DNA of 64,000 bases from Pseudoalteromonas rubra (GTDB taxonomy: Bacteria; Pseudomonadota; Gammaproteobacteria; Enterobacterales; Alteromonadaceae): positions 433,409-497,408 of the forward strand of contig NZ_AHCD03000027.1 in the NCBI RefSeq assembly GCF_000238295.3. Direction: 5' to 3'. The notes under the pieces are model-generated. The model saw nothing but the letters and a program-made list of their open reading frames with translations, ran no database searches and was not told where the DNA came from. Position numbers and translations under genes: made by a program. Below, in pieces: positions 1-8,796 of the stretch (position 1 is the stretch's first letter; every line of letters begins with the position of its first letter).

Positions 1-24
1 GCAGAGAGAATTAGGTTTTTGTGC

Positions 25-30
25 TTGACA
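25..30 (+). promoter_or_regulatory. possible -35 element of the thr operon promoter
   Basis: A perfect TTGACA lies 32 bases before the leader peptide start. No convincing -10 hexamer is seen at 16-18 bp spacing, so only the -35 element is supported, and weakly. Confidence 0.35.
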
Positions 31-61
31 GTTTATCGAATGTTCAGGCAGTCTAAAGTCT

Positions 62-118
62 ATGAACAAGATTATTAACACCACGACCATTATTACCACC
101 ACCATCCTAACGGGATAG
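62..118 (+). CDS. thrL: thr operon leader peptide
   Basis: This is an 18-codon reading frame upstream of thrA that is too short for usual gene calling. It encodes seven threonines and five isoleucines clustered as TTT-II-TTT-I, the hallmark of the thr attenuation leader. It ends 25 bases before a strong intrinsic terminator hairpin. By analogy with the enterobacterial system, ribosome stalling at Thr/Ile codons when those charged tRNAs are scarce would prevent terminator formation and allow thrABC transcription. The ribosome binding site is poor. Confidence 0.9.
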   Translation: MNKIINTTTIITTTILTG

Positions 119-141
119 TGGCATAGGTCGGTGCGTATTCG

Positions 142-180
142 AAAAGGCCTGTGCTCACTGCGAGCACAGGCCTTTTTTGT
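142..180 (+). terminator. thr attenuator (intrinsic terminator)
   Basis: A 13-bp perfect stem (144-156 with 162-174) closes a 5-nt loop and is followed directly by a run of T residues at 173-178. It lies between thrL and thrA, the position expected of the attenuator. Confidence 0.9.
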
Positions 181-202
181 TTTTGGAATGAGGAAAATAA
201 AC

Positions 203-2620
203 ATGCAAGTATTGAAGTTTGGAGGATCATCGCTGGCCGATTACGACTGCCTGCAACGAGTTCGTGAGCTTATCCTGACGCAGGGTAACCACGAAGCCTT
301 AGTGGTGCTGTCTGCACCGGGAGGCGTCACAGATAAACTGGTTGAGTTATGCGAACTGGCACGTCAGGGACAGAATTTTAGTGATCAATGGCAGGCGCTG
401 ACAGCGCGTTTGAATGGGCTAAAAGTGCAGGTTGAAGCTGAATTTGGTGACGTGGCGCATTGGCCCGACTTTACCGCGCTGGCAGACAAACTGGCGGGTG
501 TAAAACTCCTTAAGCAATGCCCGGATGCGGTGCAGGCTTATGTGATCAGTTTTGGTGAGCGTGTCAGTGTGGCGCTGATGGTGGCGATGCTGAGTAAGCA
601 TAAAGCCCATTACCTCGATGCCACCGCATGTATTGCGACAAATGACGCTTACCTGGATGCGGAAGCTTTACTGGATGACAGCCGCGAGCGCTTTGTTGCG
701 CAATTGCAGGCTCAGCCGGCACAGTTTTACATCATGCCTGGATTTACAGGCAGTAATAGCGCTGGTGAATTGACGACCCTCGGACGTAATGGGTCGGATT
801 ATTCAGCCGCTATTGCTGCTGCGTGCATTCAGGCCAAGGTCTGTCAGATCTGGACTGATGTGGACGGGGTATACAGTGCTGATCCCCGACTGATTAAAAA
901 GGCCACCAAAGTGAATCGTCTGTCCTATAAAGAGGCGATGGAGCTGTCGTATTTTGGTGCTAAAGTCTTGCATCCTAAAACCATTTTGCCGTGTGCCAAA
1001 GCCGGTGTGCCATGCGAAATCAAAAATACTCACGCGCCTGAGCTACCGGGATCTGTGATCGCGGCACAAGGTGGGGGAGACGAGCCGGTTAAAGCGCTAT
1101 CCAGTCTCGATAAGCTGGCAATGTTAACAGTCTCCGGACCTGGCATGAAAGGGAAAGTGGGCATGGCGGCCAGAGTTTTCTCGGCGCTGGCGAAGGACAA
1201 TGTATCGATTGTTCTGATCACCCAGTCTTCTTGTGAGTTCAGTATCAGCTTCTGTGTTCATGAACAAGATTTGTCACTGGCATTGCAGGCACTGCAAACT
1301 GCTTTTGAACTGGAGATGCAAGCTCATCTGATCGAGCCAATTCAGGTACGTCGTTCGCTGGCGATTGTCACCCTGGTAGGTGATAACATGAAATCACACA
1401 AAGGCTTAGCCGCTAAGTTTTTTGCCTCTTTGGCACAGGCGCAGGTCAATATTGTGGCGATTGCTCAGGATTCTACCGAAAGTGCCATTTCTGCTGTGAT
1501 CCAGGGCGAGCTTTGTCAGGATGCGGTCAAGGTTTGCCATGAAAACTTTTTCACCCATATTCCCTCAATTGACGTGTTCTTGCTTGGCTGTGGCTTAGTG
1601 GGAACTGAGCTGATCGCGCAGTTACAGCGCCAGCAAAGTTGGCTGGCGGAGCGTAATATCAAGCTCAACCTCTATGGGGTGGCGAATTCAAAACGCTGTT
1701 ATCTGAATGAACAAGGGGTGCCTTTTGAGCACTGGCAGCAGGTGCTGGCCGATGCGCAGCAAGGCTTTGAGCTGTCAGAGCTTGAGTCGTTTGTGCGCCG
1801 GAATCACCTGATCAATCCGGTGATTGTCGATTGCAGCTCGTCTCAACATCTGGCCGATCAGTATCATGACTTCCTGGCTGCGGGCTTCCATGTTGTTGCT
1901 GCTAATAAAAAAGCCAATACCAGTGACTACGACTATTACCAGGCGCTAAAACAGGTTGCGCAACAAAAGGGCCGACGCTTTTTATATGAAACCAATGTGG
2001 GGGCAGGGCTACCGGTACTCGACAACCTTCAGCTGTTATTTGGTGCAGGTGATGAGCTGTTGTCTTTCAGTGGTATTTTATCGGGCTCATTGTCTTATAT
2101 CTTTGGCGAGCTGGAAGATGGCCTGAGCTTGTCCGAGGCTACAGCGAAAGCAAAACAGAGCGGCTTTACAGAGCCTGATCCACGTGATGATCTGTCAGGT
2201 ACAGATGTAGCACGCAAGCTACTTATTATTGCTCGTGAGTCCGGGTTGGCACTGGAGCTGTCTGATATCGAAGTGGAACCAGTTGTGCCAGCTGACTTTG
2301 CTGCGGGTAGCTCAGTGGATGAATTTATGGCGCAGTTGCATCAACAAGATGGTGCCTTTGCAGATCGCATCCAAAGCGCAGCCAGTGAGGGCAAAGTACT
2401 GCGCTATGTGGGGAGTATTCAAGATGGCCGTTGTCGGGTGGGTATTGAGGCGGTAGAGCGTTCACATGCGTTGTCGGATATCCGAGATGGTGAAAATGCG
2501 CTTGCCATATTAAGCCAGTATTATCAGCCCAAACCATTTGTGATCCGTGGTTATGGTGCCGGAGCGGAAGTAACCGCGGCCGGGGTATTTGCTGATATCT
2601 TGAAAACCCTGACGCGCTAG
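203..2620 (+). CDS. thrA: bifunctional aspartokinase I / homoserine dehydrogenase I
   Basis: This 805-residue fusion enzyme catalyses the first and third steps of the aspartate route to threonine: phosphorylation of aspartate and NAD(P)H-dependent reduction of aspartate semialdehyde to homoserine. The aspartokinase signature KFGGSS sits at residues 5-10. Tandem ACT-type regulatory regions follow at about 310-450, and the homoserine dehydrogenase domain begins around residue 460, with the substrate-site stretch LSGSLSYIFG. I chose ATG 203 because AGGA lies 8 bases upstream and the KFGGSS motif then has the usual distance from the start; the open frame extends upstream through the attenuator stem, which is not expected to be translated. 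It is the first structural gene of thrABC, 2-8 bp from thrB. Confidence 0.95.
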   Translation: MQVLKFGGSSLADYDCLQRVRELILTQGNHEALVVLSAPGGVTDKLVELCELARQGQNFSDQWQALTARLNGLKVQVEAEFGDVAHWPDFTALADKLAGVKLLKQCPDAVQAYVISFGERVSVALMVAMLSKHKAHYLDATACIATNDAYLDAEALLDDSRERFVAQLQAQPAQFYIMPGFTGSNSAGELTTLGRNGSDYSAAIAAACIQAKVCQIWTDVDGVYSADPRLIKKATKVNRLSYKEAMELSYFGAKVLHPKTILPCAKAGVPCEIKNTHAPELPGSVIAAQGGGDEPVKALSSLDKLAMLTVSGPGMKGKVGMAARVFSALAKDNVSIVLITQSSCEFSISFCVHEQDLSLALQALQTAFELEMQAHLIEPIQVRRSLAIVTLVGDNMKSHKGLAAKFFASLAQAQVNIVAIAQDSTESAISAVIQGELCQDAVKVCHENFFTHIPSIDVFLLGCGLVGTELIAQLQRQQSWLAERNIKLNLYGVANSKRCYLNEQGVPFEHWQQVLADAQQGFELSELESFVRRNHLINPVIVDCSSSQHLADQYHDFLAAGFHVVAANKKANTSDYDYYQALKQVAQQKGRRFLYETNVGAGLPVLDNLQLLFGAGDELLSFSGILSGSLSYIFGELEDGLSLSEATAKAKQSGFTEPDPRDDLSGTDVARKLLIIARESGLALELSDIEVEPVVPADFAAGSSVDEFMAQLHQQDGAFADRIQSAASEGKVLRYVGSIQDGRCRVGIEAVERSHALSDIRDGENALAILSQYYQPKPFVIRGYGAGAEVTAAGVFADILKTLTR

Positions 2621-2628
2621 GAGTGGTT

Positions 2629-3567
2629 ATGAAACGATTTTATGCACCCGCATCCATCGGCAATTTTTGTGTCGGTTTTGATTCACTGGGCGCTGCGATA
2701 GCCCCGCTTGATGGCACTTTGCTGGGTGATGTAGTAAGTGCTGAGGCAGCCGAACAAGACAGTTTTGAATGTATTGGTCCTTATGCTGATAAATTACCGT
2801 CGGGAGCCGAGGAAAATCTGGCTTATCAATGTCTGGTCCATTTCAGGGAGCATGTCGCTGCGACTATGCCCGGGGTGAAATTGACGTTGGAGAAACGTCT
2901 GCCAATTGGCTCGGGGCTTGGGTCCAGTGCCTGTTCAGTGGTCGCGACGTTCGCAGCGCTGGATGCCTTTGCACAGACTCAGTTGTCTCAGACGCAGATG
3001 ATTGAGCTGATGGCTGACTTTGAGGGAAAAGTCAGTGGCGCACGCCACTATGACAATATCACGCCTTGCTATTTAGGGGGGTTGCAGCTGACAGCCGAGT
3101 TAATACCGGACAGGGCACTGAGCTTACCGAGCGATGACAACTGGCGACTGGTCGTAGCTTACCCTGGCTTTGCACTAAACACGGCGGCGGCCAGAGCGGT
3201 ATTGCCGCAACAGCTGGCGACACACGATGCAGTCGAATTTGCGCAGCGATTAAGTGCCTTTACATTGCTCATGTCGCAGCATCAGTTTGATAAAGCGGTG
3301 ACCTTGATGCGTGATGAGATTGCTGAGCCATCCAGAGCACCTTTGATCAAAGGGTTTGCAGAAGCCAAGCAAAGCTTGCCTGAATTAGGTGCACTGATGG
3401 TCAGTATTTCTGGCGCCGGGCCAACCTTGCTGGCATTGTGCGATAACGATCAGGATGCACAGCGATGCCAACTATGGCTACAACAACACTATTTAAATGA
3501 ACATGGCTTCAGTCACATATGCCGATTAGACCTACAGGGTACAAGAGAAATAAAGGAAGGAGAGTAG
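2629..3567 (+). CDS. thrB: homoserine kinase
   Basis: This 312-residue GHMP-family kinase makes O-phosphohomoserine from homoserine and ATP. The GHMP phosphate-binding loop LPIGSGLGSSACS is at residues 91-103, and a C-terminal GAGP-type motif (SGAGPTLLAL) is present. ATG 2629 is preferred over the in-frame GTG at 2623 because the TAGGAG Shine-Dalgarno, which overlaps the thrA stop, is then correctly spaced and the protein starts like its homologues (MKRFYAPAS). Translation is probably coupled to thrA. Confidence 0.95.
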   Translation: MKRFYAPASIGNFCVGFDSLGAAIAPLDGTLLGDVVSAEAAEQDSFECIGPYADKLPSGAEENLAYQCLVHFREHVAATMPGVKLTLEKRLPIGSGLGSSACSVVATFAALDAFAQTQLSQTQMIELMADFEGKVSGARHYDNITPCYLGGLQLTAELIPDRALSLPSDDNWRLVVAYPGFALNTAAARAVLPQQLATHDAVEFAQRLSAFTLLMSQHQFDKAVTLMRDEIAEPSRAPLIKGFAEAKQSLPELGALMVSISGAGPTLLALCDNDQDAQRCQLWLQQHYLNEHGFSHICRLDLQGTREIKEGE

Positions 3568-3568
3568 A

Positions 3569-4855
3569 ATGAAACTGGTGAACTTAAAAGATGATACTCA
3601 GACAGTATCCTTTATTGAAGCGGTAAAAACAGGTCTTGGCCGTAATCAGGGGGTGTTTTTCCCAACTGAGCTTGTGCCACTGACAGGCGTTGATGCTTTA
3701 CTGGCACAACCGTTTGCGCAGCGCAGTGCCGCGATTCTGAAACATCTGATCGGAGATGAGCTACCGCTCGATTCTTTGCAGAGCATGTGCGAACAGGCAT
3801 TTGATTTTCCTGCCCAATTAGTACAAGTTGAAGAAAATAAATATTGCCTGGAGCTCTTTCATGGGCCAACGCTTGCCTTTAAAGACTTCGGTGGCCGATT
3901 TATGGCGCAATGTATTGGTGCGTTTAGTCAGGGCGAGCGGGTGACAATATTAACTGCAACCAGTGGCGACACCGGCGCTGCCGTTGCGCATGCGTTTTAT
4001 CAAATGCCCGGCGTTGACGTGGTGATCCTGTATCCGCAGGGTAAAATTTCGCTGGCGCAACAAAAGTTGTTCACCACACTGGGAGAAAATATTCATTGTT
4101 ATGCCGTTGAGGGCAGCTTCGATGACTGTCAGGCACTGGTAAAACAGGCTTTCTTAGATGATGAGGTTAAACAAACGCTGGGGCTGAATTCAGCCAATTC
4201 AATCAACATCAGTCGTCTGCTGGCCCAGGTGTGTTATTACTTCGAGGCCTTTGCCCAGCTCACAGCGGCTGAACGCGCACAGGTTCATGTCTCCGTACCG
4301 AGCGGTAATTTCGGCAATGTGTGTGCGGCTATGATTGCCGCGGCGCTGGGGCTGCCTGTAAAACGCCTCAGTGCAACCACCAACCAAAATGACACTGTGC
4401 CCCGTTACCTGGACTCTGGCCAGTGGCAACCTAATGCGACTTTGGAATCTATTTCTAATGCGATGGATGTGAGCAAACCTAATAATTGGCCTCGCGTTGA
4501 ATCTATGTTGGATAGTGGATACTTTCCAAAGTATGAGTTTTATTCACGTTCAGTGTCGGAAGAGCGAACGCAGGAAGTCATGCGCCAGGTTGCAAAAGGA
4601 GGTTATGTGACAGAACCGCATACTGCCATCGCTTACGAAGGGCTCCAGTTGGATGGACAGCCAGAAGAAACCGGTATTTTTCTGGCGACGGCGCATCCTG
4701 CTAAATTCAGAGAAACAGTAGAAGCTGTGCTGGAACAGGCGATTGAGATGCCTGAAGCGCTCGCAAGTGCGCTGGAAAAGCCGTGTTTGGCCGAGCCCTT
4801 GTCCGCGGATTATGAAGCACTCAAACAGGCTATTTTGACGCGTTTGGTGCGTTAA
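3569..4855 (+). CDS. thrC: threonine synthase
   Basis: This 428-residue PLP enzyme converts O-phosphohomoserine to threonine, the last step of the operon's pathway. The PLP-binding lysine lies in LAFKDFGGRF (K105), and the phosphate-binding stretch TATSGDTGAAV follows at about 129-139. The length matches the enterobacterial enzyme. The start codon is one base past the thrB stop, with a strong AAGGAAGGAG site inside the end of thrB, so the gene belongs to the same transcript. Confidence 0.95.
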   Translation: MKLVNLKDDTQTVSFIEAVKTGLGRNQGVFFPTELVPLTGVDALLAQPFAQRSAAILKHLIGDELPLDSLQSMCEQAFDFPAQLVQVEENKYCLELFHGPTLAFKDFGGRFMAQCIGAFSQGERVTILTATSGDTGAAVAHAFYQMPGVDVVILYPQGKISLAQQKLFTTLGENIHCYAVEGSFDDCQALVKQAFLDDEVKQTLGLNSANSINISRLLAQVCYYFEAFAQLTAAERAQVHVSVPSGNFGNVCAAMIAAALGLPVKRLSATTNQNDTVPRYLDSGQWQPNATLESISNAMDVSKPNNWPRVESMLDSGYFPKYEFYSRSVSEERTQEVMRQVAKGGYVTEPHTAIAYEGLQLDGQPEETGIFLATAHPAKFRETVEAVLEQAIEMPEALASALEKPCLAEPLSADYEALKQAILTRLVR

Positions 4856-4870
4856 CAGTCTGCTTGTTGT

Positions 4871-4901
4871 TTTGCTGGCGGTGCTGTGCGTCGCCAGCAA
4901 A
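4871..4901 (+). terminator. hairpin after thrC, possible terminator
   Basis: A perfect 10-bp inverted repeat (4871-4880 with 4892-4901) follows thrC by 15 bases. There is no uninterrupted T tract after it, so termination strength is uncertain. Confidence 0.4.
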
Positions 4902-5110
4902 GCGCATTTAGTAGATTTCAATTTGAAATGTAAGTGAACTTTTTAATAAAAAATATAAATGTTTAAATAAAAAAATATCATCCCCCAAACACTGTGAAAT
5001 AAATTCAATCCTTGTTTAAATAGGCTCACACCGATTTCATAGGCAAATGGCCGCAATTTGCGTACAATCAAGCCTTCAAAAACCAATCTTACGTGTACCT
5101 AGGAGACACC

Positions 5111-6367
5111 ATGTTAGAACGTAACATGAATATTGCAGATTTTGACCCAGAACTATTTCAAGCGATCCAGTCGGAAACCACCCGTCAGGAAGAGCACATT
5201 GAGCTTATCGCTTCTGAAAACTACTGTAGCCCACGCGTACTAGAGGCTCAGGGGTCGCAGTTAACTAACAAATATGCTGAAGGTTATCCGGGTAAGCGTT
5301 ACTACGGTGGCTGTGAGCACGTTGACGTGGTTGAGCAGCTGGCGATTGACCGTGCTTGTGAATTGTTTGGTTGTGATTACGCAAACGTACAGCCTCACGC
5401 GGGTTCTCAGGCTAACGCTGCGGTATTCCAGGCGCTGCTTCAGCCGCATGACACTGTGTTGGGTATGAGCCTGGCGCATGGTGGTCACCTGACGCACGGT
5501 TCACACGTGAACTTTTCTGGTAAAACCTACAATGCAATTCAGTATGGTCTGAATGAAGAAACGGGCGAAATTGACTACGCACAGGTTGAAGCGCTGGCAT
5601 TAGAGCACAAGCCAAAAATGATCATCGGCGGTTTCTCTGCTTACTCAGGAATAGTTGACTGGGCTAAATTCCGTGAGATTGCGGATAAAGTCGGTGCTTA
5701 CCTGCTGGTTGATATGGCACACGTAGCGGGTCTGGTTGCTGCGGGTATCTACCCAAGCCCAATCCCACACGCACACGTTGTGACAACGACTACACACAAA
5801 ACACTGGCTGGTCCTCGCGGTGGTTTGATCTTGTCTGCATGTGGTGATGCGGATATCTACAAAAAACTGAACAGTGCGGTTTTCCCGGGTGGTCAGGGTG
5901 GTCCTTTGTGTCACGTGATCGCAGCTAAAGCAGTTGCATTCAAAGAAGCGTTGCAAGACGAGTTCAAAGCATACCAGACACAAGTGGTTAAAAATGCACA
6001 GGCGATGGTCGCGGTACTTCAGGAGCGTGGTTATAAAGTGGTCTCTGGTAAGACAGACAACCACCTGTTCCTGCTTGATCTGATCGACAAAGACATCACT
6101 GGTAAAGATGCTGACGCTGCGCTAGGTCGTGCCAACATCACCGTGAATAAGAACTCTGTACCAAACGATCCGCGTTCTCCGTTTGTGACTTCTGGTCTGC
6201 GTATTGGTTCACCAGCTATCACACGCCGTGGCTTTAAAGAAGCTGAAGCGGGCGAGCTGGCAGGCTGGATCTGTGACGTGCTTGATAACATCGAAGATGA
6301 CGCGGTACAGGCACAAGTAAAAGAAAAGGTTAAAGCAATCTGCGCTAAGCTACCTGTTTACGCGTAA
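5111..6367 (+). CDS. glyA: serine hydroxymethyltransferase
   Basis: This 418-residue PLP enzyme interconverts serine and glycine with tetrahydrofolate and is the main source of one-carbon units. The PLP lysine motif TTTHKTLAGPRGG lies near residue 230, and the N-terminal MLERNMNIADFD matches the family. ATG 5111 is chosen over an ATG-equivalent 18 bases upstream because AGGAGA at 5101-5106 fits it and the protein then begins like E. coli GlyA. Codon use is strongly biased toward preferred codons, as expected of a highly expressed gene. The 255-bp AT-rich upstream region is monocistronic in layout and contains a possible -10 (TACAAT, 5063-5068) without a clear -35. Confidence 0.96.
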   Translation: MLERNMNIADFDPELFQAIQSETTRQEEHIELIASENYCSPRVLEAQGSQLTNKYAEGYPGKRYYGGCEHVDVVEQLAIDRACELFGCDYANVQPHAGSQANAAVFQALLQPHDTVLGMSLAHGGHLTHGSHVNFSGKTYNAIQYGLNEETGEIDYAQVEALALEHKPKMIIGGFSAYSGIVDWAKFREIADKVGAYLLVDMAHVAGLVAAGIYPSPIPHAHVVTTTTHKTLAGPRGGLILSACGDADIYKKLNSAVFPGGQGGPLCHVIAAKAVAFKEALQDEFKAYQTQVVKNAQAMVAVLQERGYKVVSGKTDNHLFLLDLIDKDITGKDADAALGRANITVNKNSVPNDPRSPFVTSGLRIGSPAITRRGFKEAEAGELAGWICDVLDNIEDDAVQAQVKEKVKAICAKLPVYA

Positions 6368-6394
6368 AGCTGAAAGATTACCGAAATAGATAAG

Positions 6395-6424
6395 AAAAGG
6401 CTGCCTTAAGTGCGGCCTTTTTTA
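6395..6424 (+). terminator. intrinsic terminator of glyA
   Basis: A 9-bp stem (6396-6404 with 6412-6420, one G-U pair) with a 7-nt loop runs into a T tract at 6418-6423, 28 bases after the glyA stop. Confidence 0.85.
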
Positions 6425-6533
6425 TGTGCATCGAATGCTACTATCTTGATATACTGGCAGCAATTGGCTCAAAGTGCGTTCTGAAATAACTGAAGCAGTT
6501 TGGGTTTTTATCTGTTTTTCATAGTGAGCTTTT

Positions 6534-6986
6534 ATGCACTGTCCATTTTGTACGGCAAAAGAAACCAAAGTGATTGATTCACGATTAGTTGGCTCGGGCC
6601 ATCAGGTCCGCAGGCGACGTGAGTGTATTTTGTGTCATGAGCGCTTTACCACCTTTGAAGGTGCTGAGTTGGTTATGCCCAGAGTCATCAAGCAAGATGG
6701 CTCCAGAGAGCCATTCAACGAAGATAAGTTACAAAATGGGTTACATCGCGCGCTGGAGAAGCGTCCGGTGAGTACGGAGCAGATTGAAGAAGTCGTTCAT
6801 CAGATCAAGTCTCAGTTACGAGCGACTGGTGAGCGTGAAGTACCCAGCCAGTTGGTGGGTGAGTGCATTATGGAAGCATTGAAAAAACTCGATAAAGTCG
6901 CTTATGTCAGGTTTGCGTCGGTTTATCGTTGTTTTGAAGATGTAAAAGAGTTTGGTGAAGAAATTGCCCGTTTGGGGGATGAATGA
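6534..6986 (+). CDS. nrdR: transcriptional repressor NrdR
   Basis: This 150-residue zinc-finger and ATP-cone repressor of ribonucleotide reductase genes senses the ATP/dATP ratio. The zinc ribbon has CxxC pairs at C3/C6 and C31/C34 (MHCPFC...CILCHERF), and the ATP-cone occupies about 49-139. The length matches the family exactly. It heads the riboflavin cluster, an arrangement (nrdR-ribD) conserved in gammaproteobacteria. Its stop overlaps the ribD start by 4 bases. Confidence 0.96.
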   Translation: MHCPFCTAKETKVIDSRLVGSGHQVRRRRECILCHERFTTFEGAELVMPRVIKQDGSREPFNEDKLQNGLHRALEKRPVSTEQIEEVVHQIKSQLRATGEREVPSQLVGECIMEALKKLDKVAYVRFASVYRCFEDVKEFGEEIARLGDE

Positions 6987-8101
6987 GTTTTACACAGGCT
7001 GATCAGACCTATATGGCACGCGCCATTGAATTGGCTCAGCAAGGCCGTTTTACCACCACACCCAACCCGAATGTAGGCTGCGTGATCGTAAATAACGGTG
7101 AGATTGTCGGTGAAGGGTTTCATTTACGCGCCGGAGAGCCACATGCAGAAGTACATGCCCTGCGTGAGGCGAAAGCGCGTGCACGAGGTGCAACAGCCTA
7201 TGTGACACTTGAGCCCTGCAGCCATTACGGCCGTACCCCTCCGTGTGCAAAAGGCCTGATCGAAGCGGGCGTAAGCAAAGTCATCGCAGCCATGGTTGAC
7301 CCTAACCCTGAAGTGGCCGGGCGGGGATTAGCGATGCTCAATGAGGCCGGGATAGAAACAGCCTCCGGGTTGCTGGAGCAACAGGCTCGAGCACTGAACA
7401 AAGGGTTTTTAAAGCGCATGGAACACGGCTTGCCTTTTGTTATCTGTAAATTGGCTGCAAGCCTGGACGGTAAAACGGCACTGGGTAATGGTGAAAGTAA
7501 ATGGATCACCGGGGAAGCGGCACGACGAGATGTTCAGCTTGGCCGCGCACAAAGCTGCGCAATTTTAACTGGCGCTGACACCGTGCTGGTCGACGATGCC
7601 CGGCTTAATGTGCGCGCACAGGAGCTGGCGGACATTGAGCGCCCCGTTGAACAATGGCGGCAACCGATTCGGGTGATTATTGACTCGCAAAACCGTCTGC
7701 ATCCTGAGTTAGCTTTGTTTAAAATCCCGTCTCCTGTCGTTATTTTGCGTTCAGACCTTGATAATCAACACAACTGGCCACATTTCGTAGAGCAAATTAA
7801 AATTACTACCCATGCAGGTAAAATTGACTTGCATGCAGCGCTGAGTACGTTAGCTGAGCGTAATATCAATCAAGTCTGGCTGGAAGCCGGTGCAACACTG
7901 GCGGGTGCCATGCATCAACAAAGTTTGATTGATGAGTATTTGATTTATCTGGCACCTAAGATCATCGGCACCCATGGTAAAGACTTGTTCAACAGCGCGC
8001 CGCTGGCGTCGATGAGTGAGATCACCGAATTACATATTGCAGAGGTCGTGTCGATAGGGACGGACATTCGCGTCACGGCACACAAACAACAAGGTAAGTA
8101 A
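6983..8101 (+). CDS. ribD: bifunctional riboflavin deaminase/reductase
   Basis: This 372-residue enzyme performs the deamination and the side-chain reduction of the pyrimidine intermediate in riboflavin synthesis. The N-terminal zinc deaminase domain shows HAE at residues 54-56 and PCSHYGRTPPC with Cys79 and Cys88; the C-terminal RibD reductase domain starts near residue 150. The start codon overlaps the end of nrdR (ATGA), implying translational coupling. Its own stop is 6 bp before ribE. Confidence 0.95.
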   Translation: MSFTQADQTYMARAIELAQQGRFTTTPNPNVGCVIVNNGEIVGEGFHLRAGEPHAEVHALREAKARARGATAYVTLEPCSHYGRTPPCAKGLIEAGVSKVIAAMVDPNPEVAGRGLAMLNEAGIETASGLLEQQARALNKGFLKRMEHGLPFVICKLAASLDGKTALGNGESKWITGEAARRDVQLGRAQSCAILTGADTVLVDDARLNVRAQELADIERPVEQWRQPIRVIIDSQNRLHPELALFKIPSPVVILRSDLDNQHNWPHFVEQIKITTHAGKIDLHAALSTLAERNINQVWLEAGATLAGAMHQQSLIDEYLIYLAPKIIGTHGKDLFNSAPLASMSEITELHIAEVVSIGTDIRVTAHKQQGK

Positions 8102-8107
8102 GACATT

Positions 8108-8764
8108 ATGTTTACAGGCATCATTGAAGCAACGGGCACATTGACAGAGCTAACGCTTAAACAGGGTGATCTCAGCGTGCGAGTTACTAGCACAACACTG
8201 GATATGAATGATGTGCAACTTGGCGATAGCATTGCCACAAATGGAGTGTGTCTGACCGTTGTTGAGAAGTTTGCTGACGGTTTTCGTGCCGACGTTTCAA
8301 ATGAAACGCTGAAGTTAACCCGTTTCGGTGAATATCGGGTTGGACAAAAAGTGAACCTGGAAAAAGCCCTGCAACCGATCTCACGTCTTGGTGGCCATTT
8401 GGTATCTGGTCACGTCGACGGCATTGCTGAGGTCGTCGCCGTGCAGCCCAATGCACGCGCCACAGATTACTGGCTCAAAGCGCCAGCACAATTAATGAAA
8501 TACATCCCCTATAAAGGCTCCGTGGCCATTGATGGCATAAGCCTGACGGTAAATGACCTGGATGGTGATAAATTCAAGTTGACGATAGTGCCACACACCG
8601 CACAGGAAACCACTATTGTCGACTTTAAGGTGGGAACCTTACTCAACCTGGAAGTGGATCAGATAGCTCGTTATCTTGAAAGGTTGATCCAGGGTGAACC
8701 GGTTGCCACGCAGCAATCAACTCTCACATCTAGCTTGCTCGCCAAAGCTGGGTTTATTAAATAA
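8108..8764 (+). CDS. ribE: riboflavin synthase alpha subunit
   Basis: This 218-residue enzyme makes riboflavin by dismutation of two 6,7-dimethyl-8-ribityllumazine molecules. It has the diagnostic N-terminus MFTGIIE and two lumazine-binding repeats (about 1-97 and 98-195), with GHLVSGHVDG in the first half. It follows ribD in the same operon. This subunit is called ribC in E. coli and ribE in many other genomes. Confidence 0.95.
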   Translation: MFTGIIEATGTLTELTLKQGDLSVRVTSTTLDMNDVQLGDSIATNGVCLTVVEKFADGFRADVSNETLKLTRFGEYRVGQKVNLEKALQPISRLGGHLVSGHVDGIAEVVAVQPNARATDYWLKAPAQLMKYIPYKGSVAIDGISLTVNDLDGDKFKLTIVPHTAQETTIVDFKVGTLLNLEVDQIARYLERLIQGEPVATQQSTLTSSLLAKAGFIK

Positions 8765-8796
8765 CTTGCCAATTACGACTTACTAACGGAAAGATT

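Noticed and set aside
131..202. Upstream extension of thrA from GTG 131.
   Set aside because: It would translate the attenuator stem and lacks a ribosome site; ATG 203 has AGGA and fits the family N-terminus.
8765..8796. FMN riboswitch before ribB(X).
   Set aside because: The 32-bp gap is far too short for the RFN element; none is seen elsewhere in the cluster.
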